From Tipula vernalis (lineage: Eukaryota > Arthropoda > Insecta > Diptera > Tipulidae): a DNA stretch of 64,000 nt. Below, piece by piece: positions 21,257 to 33,260 of the stretch. The stretch covers positions 209,420,420-209,484,419 of the forward strand of contig OY282560.1 in assembly GCA_958295665.1 (NCBI GenBank). Reading direction: 5' to 3'. The notes under the pieces were generated by a model. That model did no database searches. It was not told the DNA's origin and was given only the letters and a program-made list of their open reading frames with translations. Numbering within the stretch: the stretch's first letter is position 1; each line of letters opens with the position of its first letter. The position numbers were made by a program, and so were the translations under genes.

Positions 21257-22358
21257 GTGATAACTCAGCCTTCTAAATCCGTTCCAACTAATTTAACAAT
21301 TCGAAAATCATTATCAGCTGAAGAAGATATAAATGAAGTTATAAAGGAATTCCACATTACACCTCTTGGTGGTCATCAAGGATTTTCTAGAACCATAAAA
21401 CGAGTCAAACAATTCTACGAGTTTTCTTGTATGAATAAGCGAATAAAATCATTTATTGAGAAATGCTCGTCTTTTCAAAAAAACAAAGTCTCTCGCGTAA
21501 ACAAATGTGCAATGCAGATCACATCTACTTCAAAAATTCCATTTAATAAAATTTTTATGGACATAGTAGGCCCCATGATTGTTTCTCATAAGGGTAACAA
21601 GTATATGTTAACGATACAGGATGACCTCGCCAACTCCTCTCTCGCGATTCCAATAGCTTTATAAGATACTAACACGGTGACTAGAGCATTTTGTGAAAAT
21701 TTTATATGTAGTTTCGGTGCACCTAATTCCATTGTCACAGACCAAGGATCTAATTTTATGTCTGAAATGTTTAGTAAACTCTGCAAAATTCTGAAAATTA
21801 AAAAAATTAATACAACGGCGTAGCATCCTGAATCAAATGGTGCGTTGGAGCGATCACACCGTACATTAACAGAGTATTTAAGAAATTTTGTTAAAGACGA
21901 TCCGTTAGCATGGGATCAATGGATTCCTTATGCAATTTTTAATTTCAGTTCAACACCACATACTTCGACTTCTTTTATGCCCATTGAACTTCTTTTAGGA
22001 TATAAACCGAATCTTCCTAGCTCTATCCAAAAAGATACAAATCCAGTATATACTTACGGTGACTATTTATCAGAACTCAAAGTAAGACTTCAACATTCAT
22101 GGCAGGTTGCAAGAAATTCATTGATACGACATAAATGTAAATCCAAAGAATACTATGACCAAAAATCAAATAGACCAACTTTTCGAATTGGGGATAAGGT
22201 TTTTTTTAAAAAACGAAGCCAGATCAAATAAGCTGGATCCGTTATGGACGGTACCATATGAGGTTATTCAGATTTGTTCACCACTCAATTCCTCCATTCG
22301 TTTAAATCGTAGAGTCAGAACGGTTCACAACAATAGACTAAAAATATTCAGAGATTAA
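21257..22358 (+). pseudogene. Integrase of gypsy element B
   Basis: The zinc-binding region keeps HITPLGGHQG and one Cys, but the second Cys of the CxxC pair is Phe (CSSFQKNK). The core shows FMDIVGPM (first D), VTDQGSNF (second D) and HPESNGALERSHRTL (E), with stops at about 21662 and 21822. The C-terminus, to about 22358, ends with a chromatin-contact-like GDKVFFK region and RRVRTVHNNRLK. Frames change at about 22200. Confidence 0.85.
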
Positions 22359-22670
22359 TCCAATCAGTATCACGGGCTTATCGGAATAATCATTGTGATT
22401 TCGGAATATTGCATCTCTTGACGCATTGTTGTTGTTCAGATTGAATTATGTTATAATTGACTACCGAGAAAAATTAAAGTGAATTGCTATTGTTATTAAA
22501 GTCAAAACTTTTAATTAAGAATTTGCAATATATAAATTTAAATTGTAAATGTAGTTAATGAAAATAAAAATTATTGTTACCTATTTAAAAAAGAAAAAAA
22601 AAATCATACAACTAATTGGGACAAGATGAATCATCCTGCGTATAATTCATCTTCTCCTAGGGGATAGAGA

Positions 22671-22942
22671 TGTTATAGTCCATCCCTGACTTTTAATTAT
22701 ATATTTATTATATATTAGTATTATAAACCATTAGTATTAGTGTTAAGTCTTATAATGTATAGTATAGTTTAATACTTTTTGTGCCTTATATACTTTGAGA
22801 CTCATGTATATGTGTTACATGTAGACTTGCTGTATACAAAATATTAGGTACAAATACTTACATAGATTATTATATATTAGATTATTGTATATTTTTGAGA
22901 TCGATAAAAAAACTGGATGATAATTGATTCGGTCGCCTTAAG
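22671..22942 (+). repeat. 3' LTR of gypsy element B
   Basis: Starts TGTTATAGTCCATCCCTGAC and ends GGTCGCCTTAAG. It carries a small internal duplication (ATTATATATTAG) not present in the 5' copy. Confidence 0.8.
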
Positions 22943-25900
22943 CTTTGCATTAAATAATTTAAACAAAATACCTTTTTTTTTGTGTAATAATAAATACCAT
23001 TGAAATATCACAAAAATTATCAGTGTTTGAATTAAAATAACTGAAAGTGAGTGTAAAGATCACTAATCCAACATTTGGTACACATTCCATATCTGTATCA
23101 CACAGCAAACACTTATAACAATACACTACTAATGTTGCATTATTATTTTGAGTTGCACCTCAGAGAGGAATATTTTTTTTAAGAAATTGTATTAATTGGT
23201 GCCATCAGTTCTTTACGCATGTTTACTTTACTAAATTCTAGTAGACGATACCTTCAGAGGACAACAACGGCACACAAATATTTTTTACGTTTTCATTAAT
23301 GAAATCTTCATTGCTCCTTTACAGTATTTTTAAAATATAATAGCTTCATATTTCCAACCACCTGAGCCCGAAAGCTTATTTGGAATTGACTTTAATTAAC
23401 TGACTTCAACATGAATACCGTCTGATGTGATAATAGTCTAATTAACTACAAATTGCAGTTGATTCTTACATAATTCGAAATAATTCGCATCTAACGTTGA
23501 AAATTTACCCTTCATAAACTTGATAAAATAAAAATTGCAAACTGCCTTTGGTAAATAAATTTAACAACACGGTTATGTAACAAATTCGGATCATAACATG
23601 AAAGGGACAAATCTGTTTTTTTTTTTACAATAATTTCATTAAATATTTTATACACACTTTGAATGTAATAACAGTAAACAAAATTATTGGTTTCAAATTT
23701 CAATTAGTTTACAGAAGTAAATTTTTTTTTTAACGTTGGCGCGTGCTATTAGCACACATTTTATTGTTATGTATTAAATAATATAAGTATATTTGATGTG
23801 ATCCCACTGTAATTTTCAGTCTAAAATCAAAATCACACAAAACAAATCGTAATCAAATTTGAAAAATAAAATCAAACGAATATTATGTCAGTATTGTTAA
23901 TGGGCAACAATGGGTATATTGAATAAATGCCACAATAACTAAATTGTGCTGATGATTTTCATCAAACACTTTGGTATACAAATGTAATTACGAATTTATT
24001 TAAAAGAAAAAATTAAACAGTTGTTTATCAGTTTGGCTCCGAGTTAATCATTATGAAAATTATAAGGACACTTAAGAGATGCATACACAAATTCTGTTAG
24101 GGATATACATATGTAGAAACACCTTTTCATTTTAATAATAATAATAAAAAACGGCGAAGTGAAATTGTCTACCATCCAAACAGATTTTCTTTTGCATTTG
24201 GTTCATAACAAAAAATAATACAATAAATTTAAATCTTATTGAACATAAAATATAAAAAAAAATAAAAAACACACAACAACAAAAGAGATGTAACTTAATA
24301 AGTCCCCGGAAGTGTATACATTTACAAAGAAAATAAAAATCTGCTACCACACCTCTTCTTTATTTCAATAAAAACATTTTTTTTTTTACTTTTTTCTATT
24401 GAATGAATAAAAAATAATATTTTTATGCTACAGAATTGCATGATTGATCATTGACGTATGTGAAACACACATTAATGTATGTTCTTATAACAAAAAATTA
24501 TTGTATTATTATGTTGCGATGGGTGGAATCTTATACATGCGTATCTACATACATATGTATGTTTACGATGATGCATTCCTCTGATAAAATTTTATTATAT
24601 TACTCGTATATGTCTCCACAGTGTGCATTGAAAGTAGCTTAGAACCTTATTTTATTATTACGGATAATTAGTTTTCAACAAAGTTGAATGGACTATTGAA
24701 GTTGTGTAATATGAAGAAAGAAGGACAAGGTCGTTGATACAGTCAATGCAGCAATCAGGGCAATTTAAGTGTACTCATTAAACTGTCCTACAGCTCCTTT
24801 TATTAAATACGTGGGAAATTTAGGTTTTTGCCGGCAATTTAGGTTTTATATTGTTTCCGGTTGAACTATTTAATGTTTTTAATAGTTATTTATGGTATTA
24901 TAGTAGTGAATAAAGTGAGATATTATTTTGGAGGAATAAGTTTGTGTGGGACATTTTCACTAATGGATAATATTAGGCCCGTCGCTATATACAGGCGGAA
25001 CATTCGGTTGCTCGTGGCGCCAAATTAATAGGGCACCAAAACGACAATTATTTTAGATTATCGCCGTTATGACAAAGACTTAATAACATTGATAGATTGA
25101 TTTGAGTGTACGATCAAGTCTAAGCAAGATTCCCGATAAGATCCCGTGTTTATAAGCAGATTGACCAGACAACCGGAATACAAAAGAAAAAAAAACACCA
25201 AAGAATCATTTGCTTATGGAAATATTACATTACACAAAAACTTATCGGAAGCAACAGCTGATCAATCGTATTAAAATTCCAATACAGCGTATTTTGTTCC
25301 TTTTAATTTTGTGCTGCTACACAAATGTCTAAATTAATAAACATTAATTCAATTTCAATTTGTTTATAAATATTGCATTATAAAATTTATTATACTTACG
25401 TTGTAATCATTTAAATTCTTTTTTCGTTTTAAACAAAATTATTTCTGTATGTCTTTTGACAGAACGATTATATTCATATTTTCATATTTTAGAACTTTTT
25501 TTTTAGTAGTTTTTTTAATTTATCTGTTATGTATATGATTTTTGAGGGTTTCTTATAGATACCTATTTGACAGCATCCCAAAGTTATCAAGTAAAGTATG
25601 TGAAGTTAGCAAGTAAAGTTAGCACGAAAAATTTCAAAATGTATGCACGGCAATACTTTTAATCAAAGACTTTTTTTTTTTTTTTTTGTTACATTTTTTT
25701 GTTACAGATAGTTCTACTCGCCTATCGGCTCGTGTCGGTAAACTTCATCTTCGTGAATAACAGCTATCATTACATGCTTGTTGAATAATATACTATTTTT
25801 CGTATTTTTCTGTAACCATTTTAGACATTTTACGTACACTAGTAAAACTAAAGGTAAATTTAGCAAGTAATTTTTTAACTCGTCAGAGCCAACTGTGATG

Positions 25901-27040
25901 TATTTTTCAAAATGAAAGTTCGAAAAATATATTTTAGAAATAATTTAATTTTAATATTTCTGCAATTAATATTTACTTAATACCAATATGGCCTTTTTGT
26001 ATAATTGTTGTTAAAGGTATGTAGAAAACTTTTATATAAACATTTTATAATATTTTTGCTTTTTTCATTGAAAAGCTTGAAGCTAAAAAACACCATCTTT
26101 TATAGTAATCTACCTGAAAACGAGTTGACGCGGAATGGAACAAAATTCCACCTGACTCGAATAAAAAAATTGAATAAAAAAATTACAAATATAGAAATTG
26201 GAAACTTCAAATGTTTTTATAATGTATCCACTTTTGCCCGCCACCAAAAAAATTATTTAATAGTTGTTTTTAATTCTCTTGAAATACAGGCTGTAAGATA
26301 TGTGCTAATTACAGAAGATACTGAAGACTGAAAAATGATGTTGAAAATCCATCTCATGTCAAGAAGGCAACAGCAAAAACTCAACCAATTTTGTATTTAT
26401 TCTTAGATATCGATCTCATTTTCTATTCAGCATCTATCGTATTATTTCCAATTGAAATATCTAGTACCGATACTAAAAAAAGTTAGGAGATTTTTTATTA
26501 TTCGCAGGACATGGAAAATTGGCCACTTGGGCGGGACTGTACCTACATTGCGAGTCGCCTGAGGTACCTGTCTTTTTAACACCGGATCGAATTTAATTTA
26601 CTACTGTGGGAGAATACCCGAGTATAAACGTAAACTATTATTGTAATGGAAAGGTGGAATAGAAGAAGATAAAATATATTTTTTAAACTATGGGGAGAAT
26701 TTCAATGCATTGGTAATAAGGCTAGTGACGAGTAGAATAAACTGTAAACGATTTTTCTTATTCTGCCCCGAAATTGGCAGCGCCTTAGCGATGCACCCCT
26801 AATAGATCACCGGTTAGGATGATATTGGCAACAAATACATGAGATACAGGGGAAAAGAACGGGACGTTACATTGCATAATTCTAGCATCTACAGACTAGT
26901 ATGCAATAAACGCGCAAAGCAAAACAAATTTGTTTAACCTCACCATCTACTTCTTTAGCGAACCATTAACCATTTTATTTACGTGCCATACCGGGGATAG
27001 TTTTTACCCCTGCACCCCCTTTATCTTCGTGGTGCTAACA
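22943..27040. other. AT-rich DNA without recognisable genes
   Basis: About 4.1 kb. Open frames are short and show no family motif; the longest, at 26005-26331, is not recognised. Simple features are poly-T near 25670-25688 and a palindromic tacatacatatgtatgt patch near 24548. Nothing else can be supported. Confidence 0.5.
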
Positions 27041-27351
27041 TCGCAGTGTTCGAAATTAAAATATTTTAATTAAATTAAAAATTAATATAAATTAATAATA
27101 AATAGTTTTTCATTAAAATGTAGTAGTTTATTTGAACTTGAAGTGAAGTGCTGAAAATTATAAAGACAATTAAATTATAAATTAAGTGAATTTTGTTTAA
27201 TAAATCCGAACATTAAGTGATTTAGTGAAATTATAAAGGGTGTGGTCGTGAAATAATAAAACCAGCTCTACAAACTAAATACCGTGATAACATAACAGTT
27301 GATTAAAATAAAAACTCTGCCGGAATCCGGTTAGGGCAAAAAACATCGAGT

Positions 27352-28594
27352 TTGAGTACTCAAATAAAAATAACGGGACATCAACTCAACATTGAATTGA
27401 TGCCCATCCTAAACAATATTAAACAACAACAACAACAACCAATCATCAACAATGACGAGCATAGCGTAATGAAAGAACCGGATAACTTAAAACGGATCAA
27501 AATGTCAGGCAATCCAAATTCTACAGTGTTAAGCCAAACGCTAATAACACCCGAGCAAAGAGCTTCAAGACTAAAAAAATTGGAAACTGAGAACTTGTTA
27601 CTAAAAGAACGAATTGCCAACATGGAAAAACTGATAAAACACCAACAAAACAACAAAGTTACAAGCGAAGAGCAGTTATTAAAAAATAATAAATTTCAAT
27701 CAATCATCGAGAATAATGACACAGAACTGGAAAATATAGCGGATGAGGCTAACCAGTTTGAAACAGTGAAATGAGCCATCAAGCGAAAAAATGCAAATGC
27801 AACTACTAAAGTCACACCTGGAAAAAAGGTCACTCCACCCAAAATTAATTATCCTTACAAAGAGCTAAAAACAAGTAAACCACCACCATTGCACATTCAC
27901 AATCAGCAAATTAAAGACACCATTCAACTGGTAAAAGGAGCCCAAATTGACAGGTTTGAGATAAGAAGGGTTAATGGCAAGAAACACTCTCTTCTCATAA
28001 ATAACATTGAAAATTACAATAAAATGCAAAATATTTTCAAAGAATATTTTCAATTATTTCACGTTTACGCCTAAGGAACTAAAACCAAAAAACACTGTCC
28101 TCAAAGGGAGGAATTAAAAACAAGCATTGAAAACCAGGGCATTAAAGTTACAAATGTTGCCTAACCTAAAACCAAACGCTCCATGGAAAAACAATTCAAA
28201 TTACCACTCTATATTATACAGTGCCCACCAGATACTGACATGACACGACTCTATAATATTAAGTCGCTCAACTATCAAAGGATATCCTGGGAAAATCTGA
28301 AAAACAAGGAAGGGATTATGCAGTGCCGCAAATGCCAAAGGTACGGTCATGCAGCAACGAATTGCTGCCTAGAATACAGATGTGTTAAATGCTCCACTCA
28401 ACACAATCCAGGCGAGTGTCAAATTATAGACACAATTGAAAAAAGTGGCATATACTGTGTCAACTGTGACCAAACCGGACATCCAGCATCGTTTAAAGGC
28501 TGTCCAACTTATCAAAGCGCGTTAAGAACATTAAAAGAAAAAATAAACGAGAAACACAATCGTTCAACGTTGCCAAGCTGGCCGAAACAATAAA
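27352..28594 (+). pseudogene. LINE ORF1 (Gag-like, CCHC knuckles)
   Basis: The N-terminal frame (27352-27774) is polar with a leucine-rich coiled-coil stretch (ASRLKKLETENLLLKERI). After a stop, 27865-28074 continues with a pre-knuckle RNA-binding region (IRRVNGKKHSLLI). The frame 28183-28593 has three knuckles: CRKCQRYGHAATNC, CVKCSTQHNPGEC and CVNCDQTGHPASFKGC. This CCHC triplet is typical of Jockey ORF1, which coats the RNA. At least two stops break it. Confidence 0.85.
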
Positions 28595-28753
28595 AGTAAA
28601 CTCGCAACACGGATCGTACGCAGAGGTTTTAAAACAAGGCACCAGTGAACAATCAACAGTTTAAAAGTTGGCAGCAAGAGTGGAAAAAATGGCAGCAGTT
28701 ATCCAACAACAGAGTGAGCAAATCTCACAACTTTTGAGTATGTTTGATAAGTT

Positions 28754-29475
28754 ATGAAGCTCAAAGTAATAGCTCTCAACGTAAATTCAGTTGTCAGCAT
28801 TACCAGACGTCTAAACCTGCTTCATTTTATCAATAAGCACGATCCGGATATTTTATTACTAAACGAAACCAAATTAAAATTCAAGCATCATTTAGTTTTC
28901 AAACATTACAACATAGTAAGACAAGATAGACCAACAAATTTACTTGGAGGGGGTACTGCAATAATATTAAAAACCAGTTATACATTCGAACATATTAAAA
29001 TCAACAAACTTCAAAATAGTGTGGGCGTAGATAATATCAACGATCATTAAAATTTAATTAAAGCATGATCAACGTCTCTTCATTATCGCGATATATTGTT
29101 CCGGAAGTAACATTGTATTGAGTGATCAACAATTTGAAGTCGAATGGAAACAAATCTTCGAAGAACTAGACCTGGTTAACTTAAGTAATTATTATATCAT
29201 AGCAGGAGATCTGAACGCGAGACACACAACGTGGGGTAATAGTACAAACAACAAAAAAGGAGTTCATTTAAATCGCCTACTTTTCCAGCAGCAAATAGTT
29301 ATTTAGATCTAGCAATTGTAGATACACGCTTAAGCGTGGCAACCAAGAGCACGGGACAAATACCTTCACATTTCTATGAAAGTGACCATAAAGCCATAGA
29401 AATTCAAGTAGAAGCAGTAGATATGGATAATACCCTGAACGATACAACAAACGAACAATTTTGGCAATTTAAAAA
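28754..29475 (+). pseudogene. LINE ORF2 endonuclease domain
   Basis: APE-type endonuclease, which nicks the target DNA. Visible motifs are LNVNSV near the start, DILLLNETKL (catalytic Glu) near codon 33, GGGTAIILK, then in other frames IIAGDLNARHTTWG (29190-29235) and SDHKAIEI (29382-29405, the catalytic SDH). The frame breaks near 29050 and 29305. Confidence 0.85.
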
Positions 29476-29481
29476 TACCAA

Positions 29482-31150
29482 TTGGAATACATGGAAAGGA
29501 CGGTTGGAGAAAAATTATCTAAAACACGCAGAACAAACCAAACCTGTATAGCCCCAAACGATAGGAACCTCACAGCTACAGAAACTGAACAGTGTATAAT
29601 AAACATAACAGAAATAATACAACAAAATTTAACACTGAATACTTTTAAAAGAAGACGCTTTAACAATATGGAATGTTTCACAAACAATTTAATAGAGAAA
29701 CTCTATAAACATAAAAGTCGTATAATAACAAACATTAAAAACTTGAATCGAGCTGGAACGAACAAGTCTCAACAAATAAATACGCTGAAAGCAGAAATCA
29801 AACGGACAAATGAATTAATTAAACAAAACGTACAACTGCAAATCAATAAACACTGGAAGAACAAACTAGAAGCCATAAGACCAGGAGCAAAAATGTTCAA
29901 TAACCTTAAAACATTTAGAAGAGGAACAGGTAACCGAGAAATTAGTAAGCTAGAAATCGAGGTAAAGGAGGCACCAACCATAACAGATCTAAATATTGAT
30001 TGGAATAAAATACCGAAATCTGGAACGAAATATAATGTCTTCAACGTAAAAGATAACATGAATATCATAGGACACTACGTTGAAAAACAAACACACGCAA
30101 ATCCTTTGTTAGGCAAGAAATCTCACGAATCAATTATCACACAAAAAGTTCGAAGAATTAAACAGCAACATTCACATGAAATATCAAATGACATCACGAA
30201 GTGCACATTCTCAGTCTCGAACCGAGCGAACGAGCAACAAACCACAGATCAGAATTATTTCATATCCTTAGAAGAAGTAAAAACGATGCTGGCCTGCTCA
30301 AACAATAAAAAATCGTTTGGTGTAGACAAGATCCCTAGCATTGTATTAAAACATTTGCCAGAGCCAATAATAGCAGAAATTTGCACAATGTTTAATAATC
30401 TGCTAAACAACAGAACTTTCCCGAAATACTGGAAACAGGCCAGAATCTTTCCAATCCGAAAAAAAGATAAGAATGCAGCCAATCCAATAAACTATAGACC
30501 GATTAGCCTATTGTCAAATTTGGGCAAAATGTATGAAATAATAATCTATAATAAAATTCATAAACATACACTGGACAACAACCTAATACCAGATAATCAG
30601 TTTGGATTTAGGCACAACCACACAACAGTACATGGTATTGCCAACCTAACATCGCATATATGTCAAAATTTAAACCATAAAATTTGTACTGGAGCAGTTT
30701 TTATTGATATGGAGAGAGCTTTCGAATCGGTTTGGCTGGATGGACTAATATTTAAATTTAGTAAAATGCAATTCGATACTGACATATTACACATATTATT
30801 AGACATGCTATATAACAGAACATTCACTACCACCAACGGAAGCAAAGCGTCAACAAGAATTTTCAATGTGTACAACGGATTACAATAAGGATCCATAACC
30901 GCTCCAATCCTGTTTAATCTCTATACAAATGGTTTAGTATCTAATGAGAAAATCAACAATAACAACATCCATACCATCGCCGACGCTGATGATATAGTAA
31001 TATTCTGTTCCGAAAGAAAAATCAGCAGCATACAAGAAAATCTCCAAATAGCTACTAATTTTACAACGAGTTTTCTACACACATGGAGAATCAGGATAAA
31101 CGAATCGAAATGCGAATCAATCCTGTTTAGAAGACCATATCAGCTGGCTA
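29482..31150 (+). pseudogene. LINE ORF2 reverse transcriptase, N-terminal and palm
   Basis: RT open from 29482 to 30888 (468 codons): KKSFGVDKIPSIVLKHLP, NYRPISLLSNLGKMYE, NQFGFRHNHTTVHGI, and FIDMERAFESVW (first catalytic Asp). A TAA at 30886-30888 falls in the G-L-x-x-GS turn. The same frame then continues with GSITAPILFNLY, DADDIVIF (ADD catalytic pair) and WRIRINESKCESILF up to 31149. The frame is cut by the transposon at 31151, and its continuation is at 63934. Confidence 0.9.
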
Positions 31151-31164
31151 CACAGTAAAAAAAA
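31151..31164 (+). repeat. Left terminal inverted repeat of giant transposon
   Basis: CACAGT followed by A-run. The first 14 bases equal the complement of the right end. Homology stops after the A-run. Confidence 0.75.
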
Positions 31165-31660
31165 AATTTAATTTTCAATAGAAACTTTACTATCTTTGTA
31201 TTGTAAATTTCAAGTTTTACTGTAATAATGCAAAACAATATCAGTTTTAAGTGTATTTTTATGTAAAATGTAATATTCTTGTATTATTAAACTGGAATTT
31301 AAAATTAAAAGAAGTTTCTCGAAAATTTACTTACTATTTCAATCATTTTTCCTTTCCTGTTTAAATTTATGAGAAATAATATTTAAGCAACATACTGTTT
31401 CATGTAAAATTCTGTGAATGGCGTAATTTTACGAGACAAAAGCAAAAAGTAAAATATTCGTGTTTCATCGTGATTGCGTTAATTTGTGTAAAGTTTTTGA
31501 AGAGACTAGTTCATCCTGTAAAAAAGTTAATAAAAAAAATTAAAAAAGTGATTGTTCTTAATATTATTATATATTTTTGGAAGAGCTACACTATTCTCAT
31601 CGTATGAAGTTAATAGAATAAATTTATAAAAGTATTTTGAGTTAAATATAAAGCTACTAT
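31165..31660. other. Left subterminal region of giant transposon
   Basis: AT-rich and non-coding. It holds scattered GTAAAAT / ATTTTAC words (near 31262, 31403, 31427, 31450), the same kind of word seen at the right end (63600-63870). Probably transposase-binding sites, by analogy with CACTA elements. Confidence 0.45.
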
Positions 31661-31668
31661 AAGCAGAC

Positions 31669-32799
31669 CTGGATAGGAACCAAGCGCAAATTTTAGCGAA
31701 AAAAAACCTCGATATAGAAATTTATTTAAAAAACAAAAAATTGAATGCAACCAAAACTGCTGTAAAATAATTTCGTGCATGAAACCAAATTAAAAAACTC
31801 GATATATTAGAGAAAATCTTAGTAGTACGTATTGAGGGTACTTATAAAATTTTAAAATGTTGTTTATATATTTTTAAATCAAAATAAATTATTCGTTATA
31901 CTTTTTAACAAATTATATAAGTTATGCGAGCAAAATTTCCATTCATATTTCTAATCCTGCTACTATGACAATACATATAAGTACATAATTTAAGAATACC
32001 ACTGGATTATTTGATTTTTTAAAATGCTACCTTTGCTAAAGTTTTCTACATTAATTTAGTCAATTGCTTGAGGAGCATTTTCTGTTTATTCAAGGTAAAC
32101 AAATGCCTCACTTTTTTTTGTAATTTCATAATAAGTTTTCCTTATAGGGAAATAGACAACCGGCAAAAAGACAGAACCTTATTGTAGAAAATTTGAATTC
32201 CGTTTTACCCTTAAACTTTCGCGGATAAACAAAAATGTTGGTGGATCTGCTGAGACAAACGCTAATTTTTCATATAAAATTCAAGAATTTATAACAGTAT
32301 GAAACTTTAAATGAGTCAAAATTAAAGTCAAACGATGTTTTGCTGGGACTAGGACTTAAAGATAAAATTTTAGCTGCATTTCTGTTATTTTATTGGAAAG
32401 TTCCATTTTATAGAATAATTTTATTTAAACGATATGTAGCAGCATTTTGTTTGATGGCATATGCCAGTATATCCGCAGAAGTGTTAACAATATTTGCTGC
32501 ACATTGGCCAAAAGATTTTTTAAACTCTCATATTAGATACCTAAAATTTAATCAATATATTTTTAATTGGAAAAAATTAAAATCGCGCAAACTGAAAATA
32601 AGTGCGTCTGATCTTTATGCCACAACAATTTTTTCAAAACGTCAAAATATTTTGTAAACATAGCAAAATGAATAAAAAATGCACAGCCGTTTGCTGTAAA
32701 AAAAAAAAATAAGAATTGAACGTACGTTTTTCTAGCCAACTACAATAAATTTATATCGAGGTTTTTTTTCGCTAAAATTTGCGCTTGGTTCCTATCCAG
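31669..32799. mobile_element. 1.1-kb element with perfect 48-bp inverted repeats
   Basis: Left arm 31669-31716 and right arm 32752-32799 are exact complements and begin CTGGATAGGAACCAAGCG. The flanking dinucleotide AC is on both sides (31667-31668, 32800-32801). The interior is AT-rich. A 105-codon frame at 32340-32657 is not recognisable as a transposase, so the element looks non-autonomous. The superfamily is uncertain. Confidence 0.75.
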
Positions 32800-33260
32800 A
32801 CCTAACCTAAAATTTTTTTCATATTAAAATACAAATTAAATTTGTAACCTGGACATTGAGGTAAGTAAATAATGAAATTGTATTTATATTATGTACAACG
32901 TATTTGTAAGAATTATGATTTTTGTGGTGATATATTTTTAAATTGATATTGTGATATTGGGTGCATTCAGAATATGTAGAGTCAAACAAGCGTATTTGAT
33001 CGAATAACTAAGTGACAAAATGAAAAGCCTAAGTATTTTAGAGATTCTAAAAACTCTATTCTACATTTACGTATATTTTGGTTTGAGCGAAATATTTTAT
33101 ATTTCAAAATATGTATCTAAACTGTAGACTCAACATGTGCTGAGTGCGCCATAAAGAATTTAATTTTAAATGCAATTTCAGATCCTCCAAACCAATTGGA
33201 ATCTACCATTTATTTCTTTATCCGTTTTATATCAATATACATAAAGTAAATAAAACTACA

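Larger units (their letters stand above)
17278..22942 (+). mobile_element. Gypsy-type LTR retrotransposon B, decayed
   Basis: A 5.7-kb element with LTRs of about 265-272 bp (17278-17542 and 22671-22942). Gag, knuckle, protease, RT, RNase H and integrase fragments lie in order on the plus strand, with a purine-rich tract (AGGGGATAGAGA, 22659-22670) just before the 3' LTR. Motif style ([27 protein letters not shown]) recalls the 17.6/297 group, but no env was seen. Numerous stops and frameshifts, plus LTR indels, show it is much older than gypsy-A. No clear target duplication. Confidence 0.88.
27352..31150 (+). mobile_element. Jockey-type LINE, 5' portion, decayed
   Basis: ORF1 with zinc knuckles is followed by ORF2 with APE endonuclease and RT, the organisation of Jockey-clade LINEs. 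An AT-rich leader probably begins near 27040. The element is cut at 31150 by the 32.8-kb DNA transposon. The RT frame picks up again at 63934 and runs off the window. Stops at 28750-29300 and at 30886-30888 show it was already, or has since become, inactive. Confidence 0.88.

Noticed and set aside
26005..26331. 108-codon frame as a host gene
   Set aside because: No domain, no splice context and no neighbouring exon. Composition is like the surrounding intergenic DNA.
32340..32657. 105-codon frame as a gene
   Set aside because: No known motif. It lies within a non-autonomous inverted-repeat element in AT-rich DNA, where frames of this length arise by chance.
33144..33260. Upstream extension of the transposase start to 33144
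   Set aside because: The first 39 residues are hydrophobic and unlike a finger region. The ATG at 33261 has a good context and begins the first C2H2 finger.
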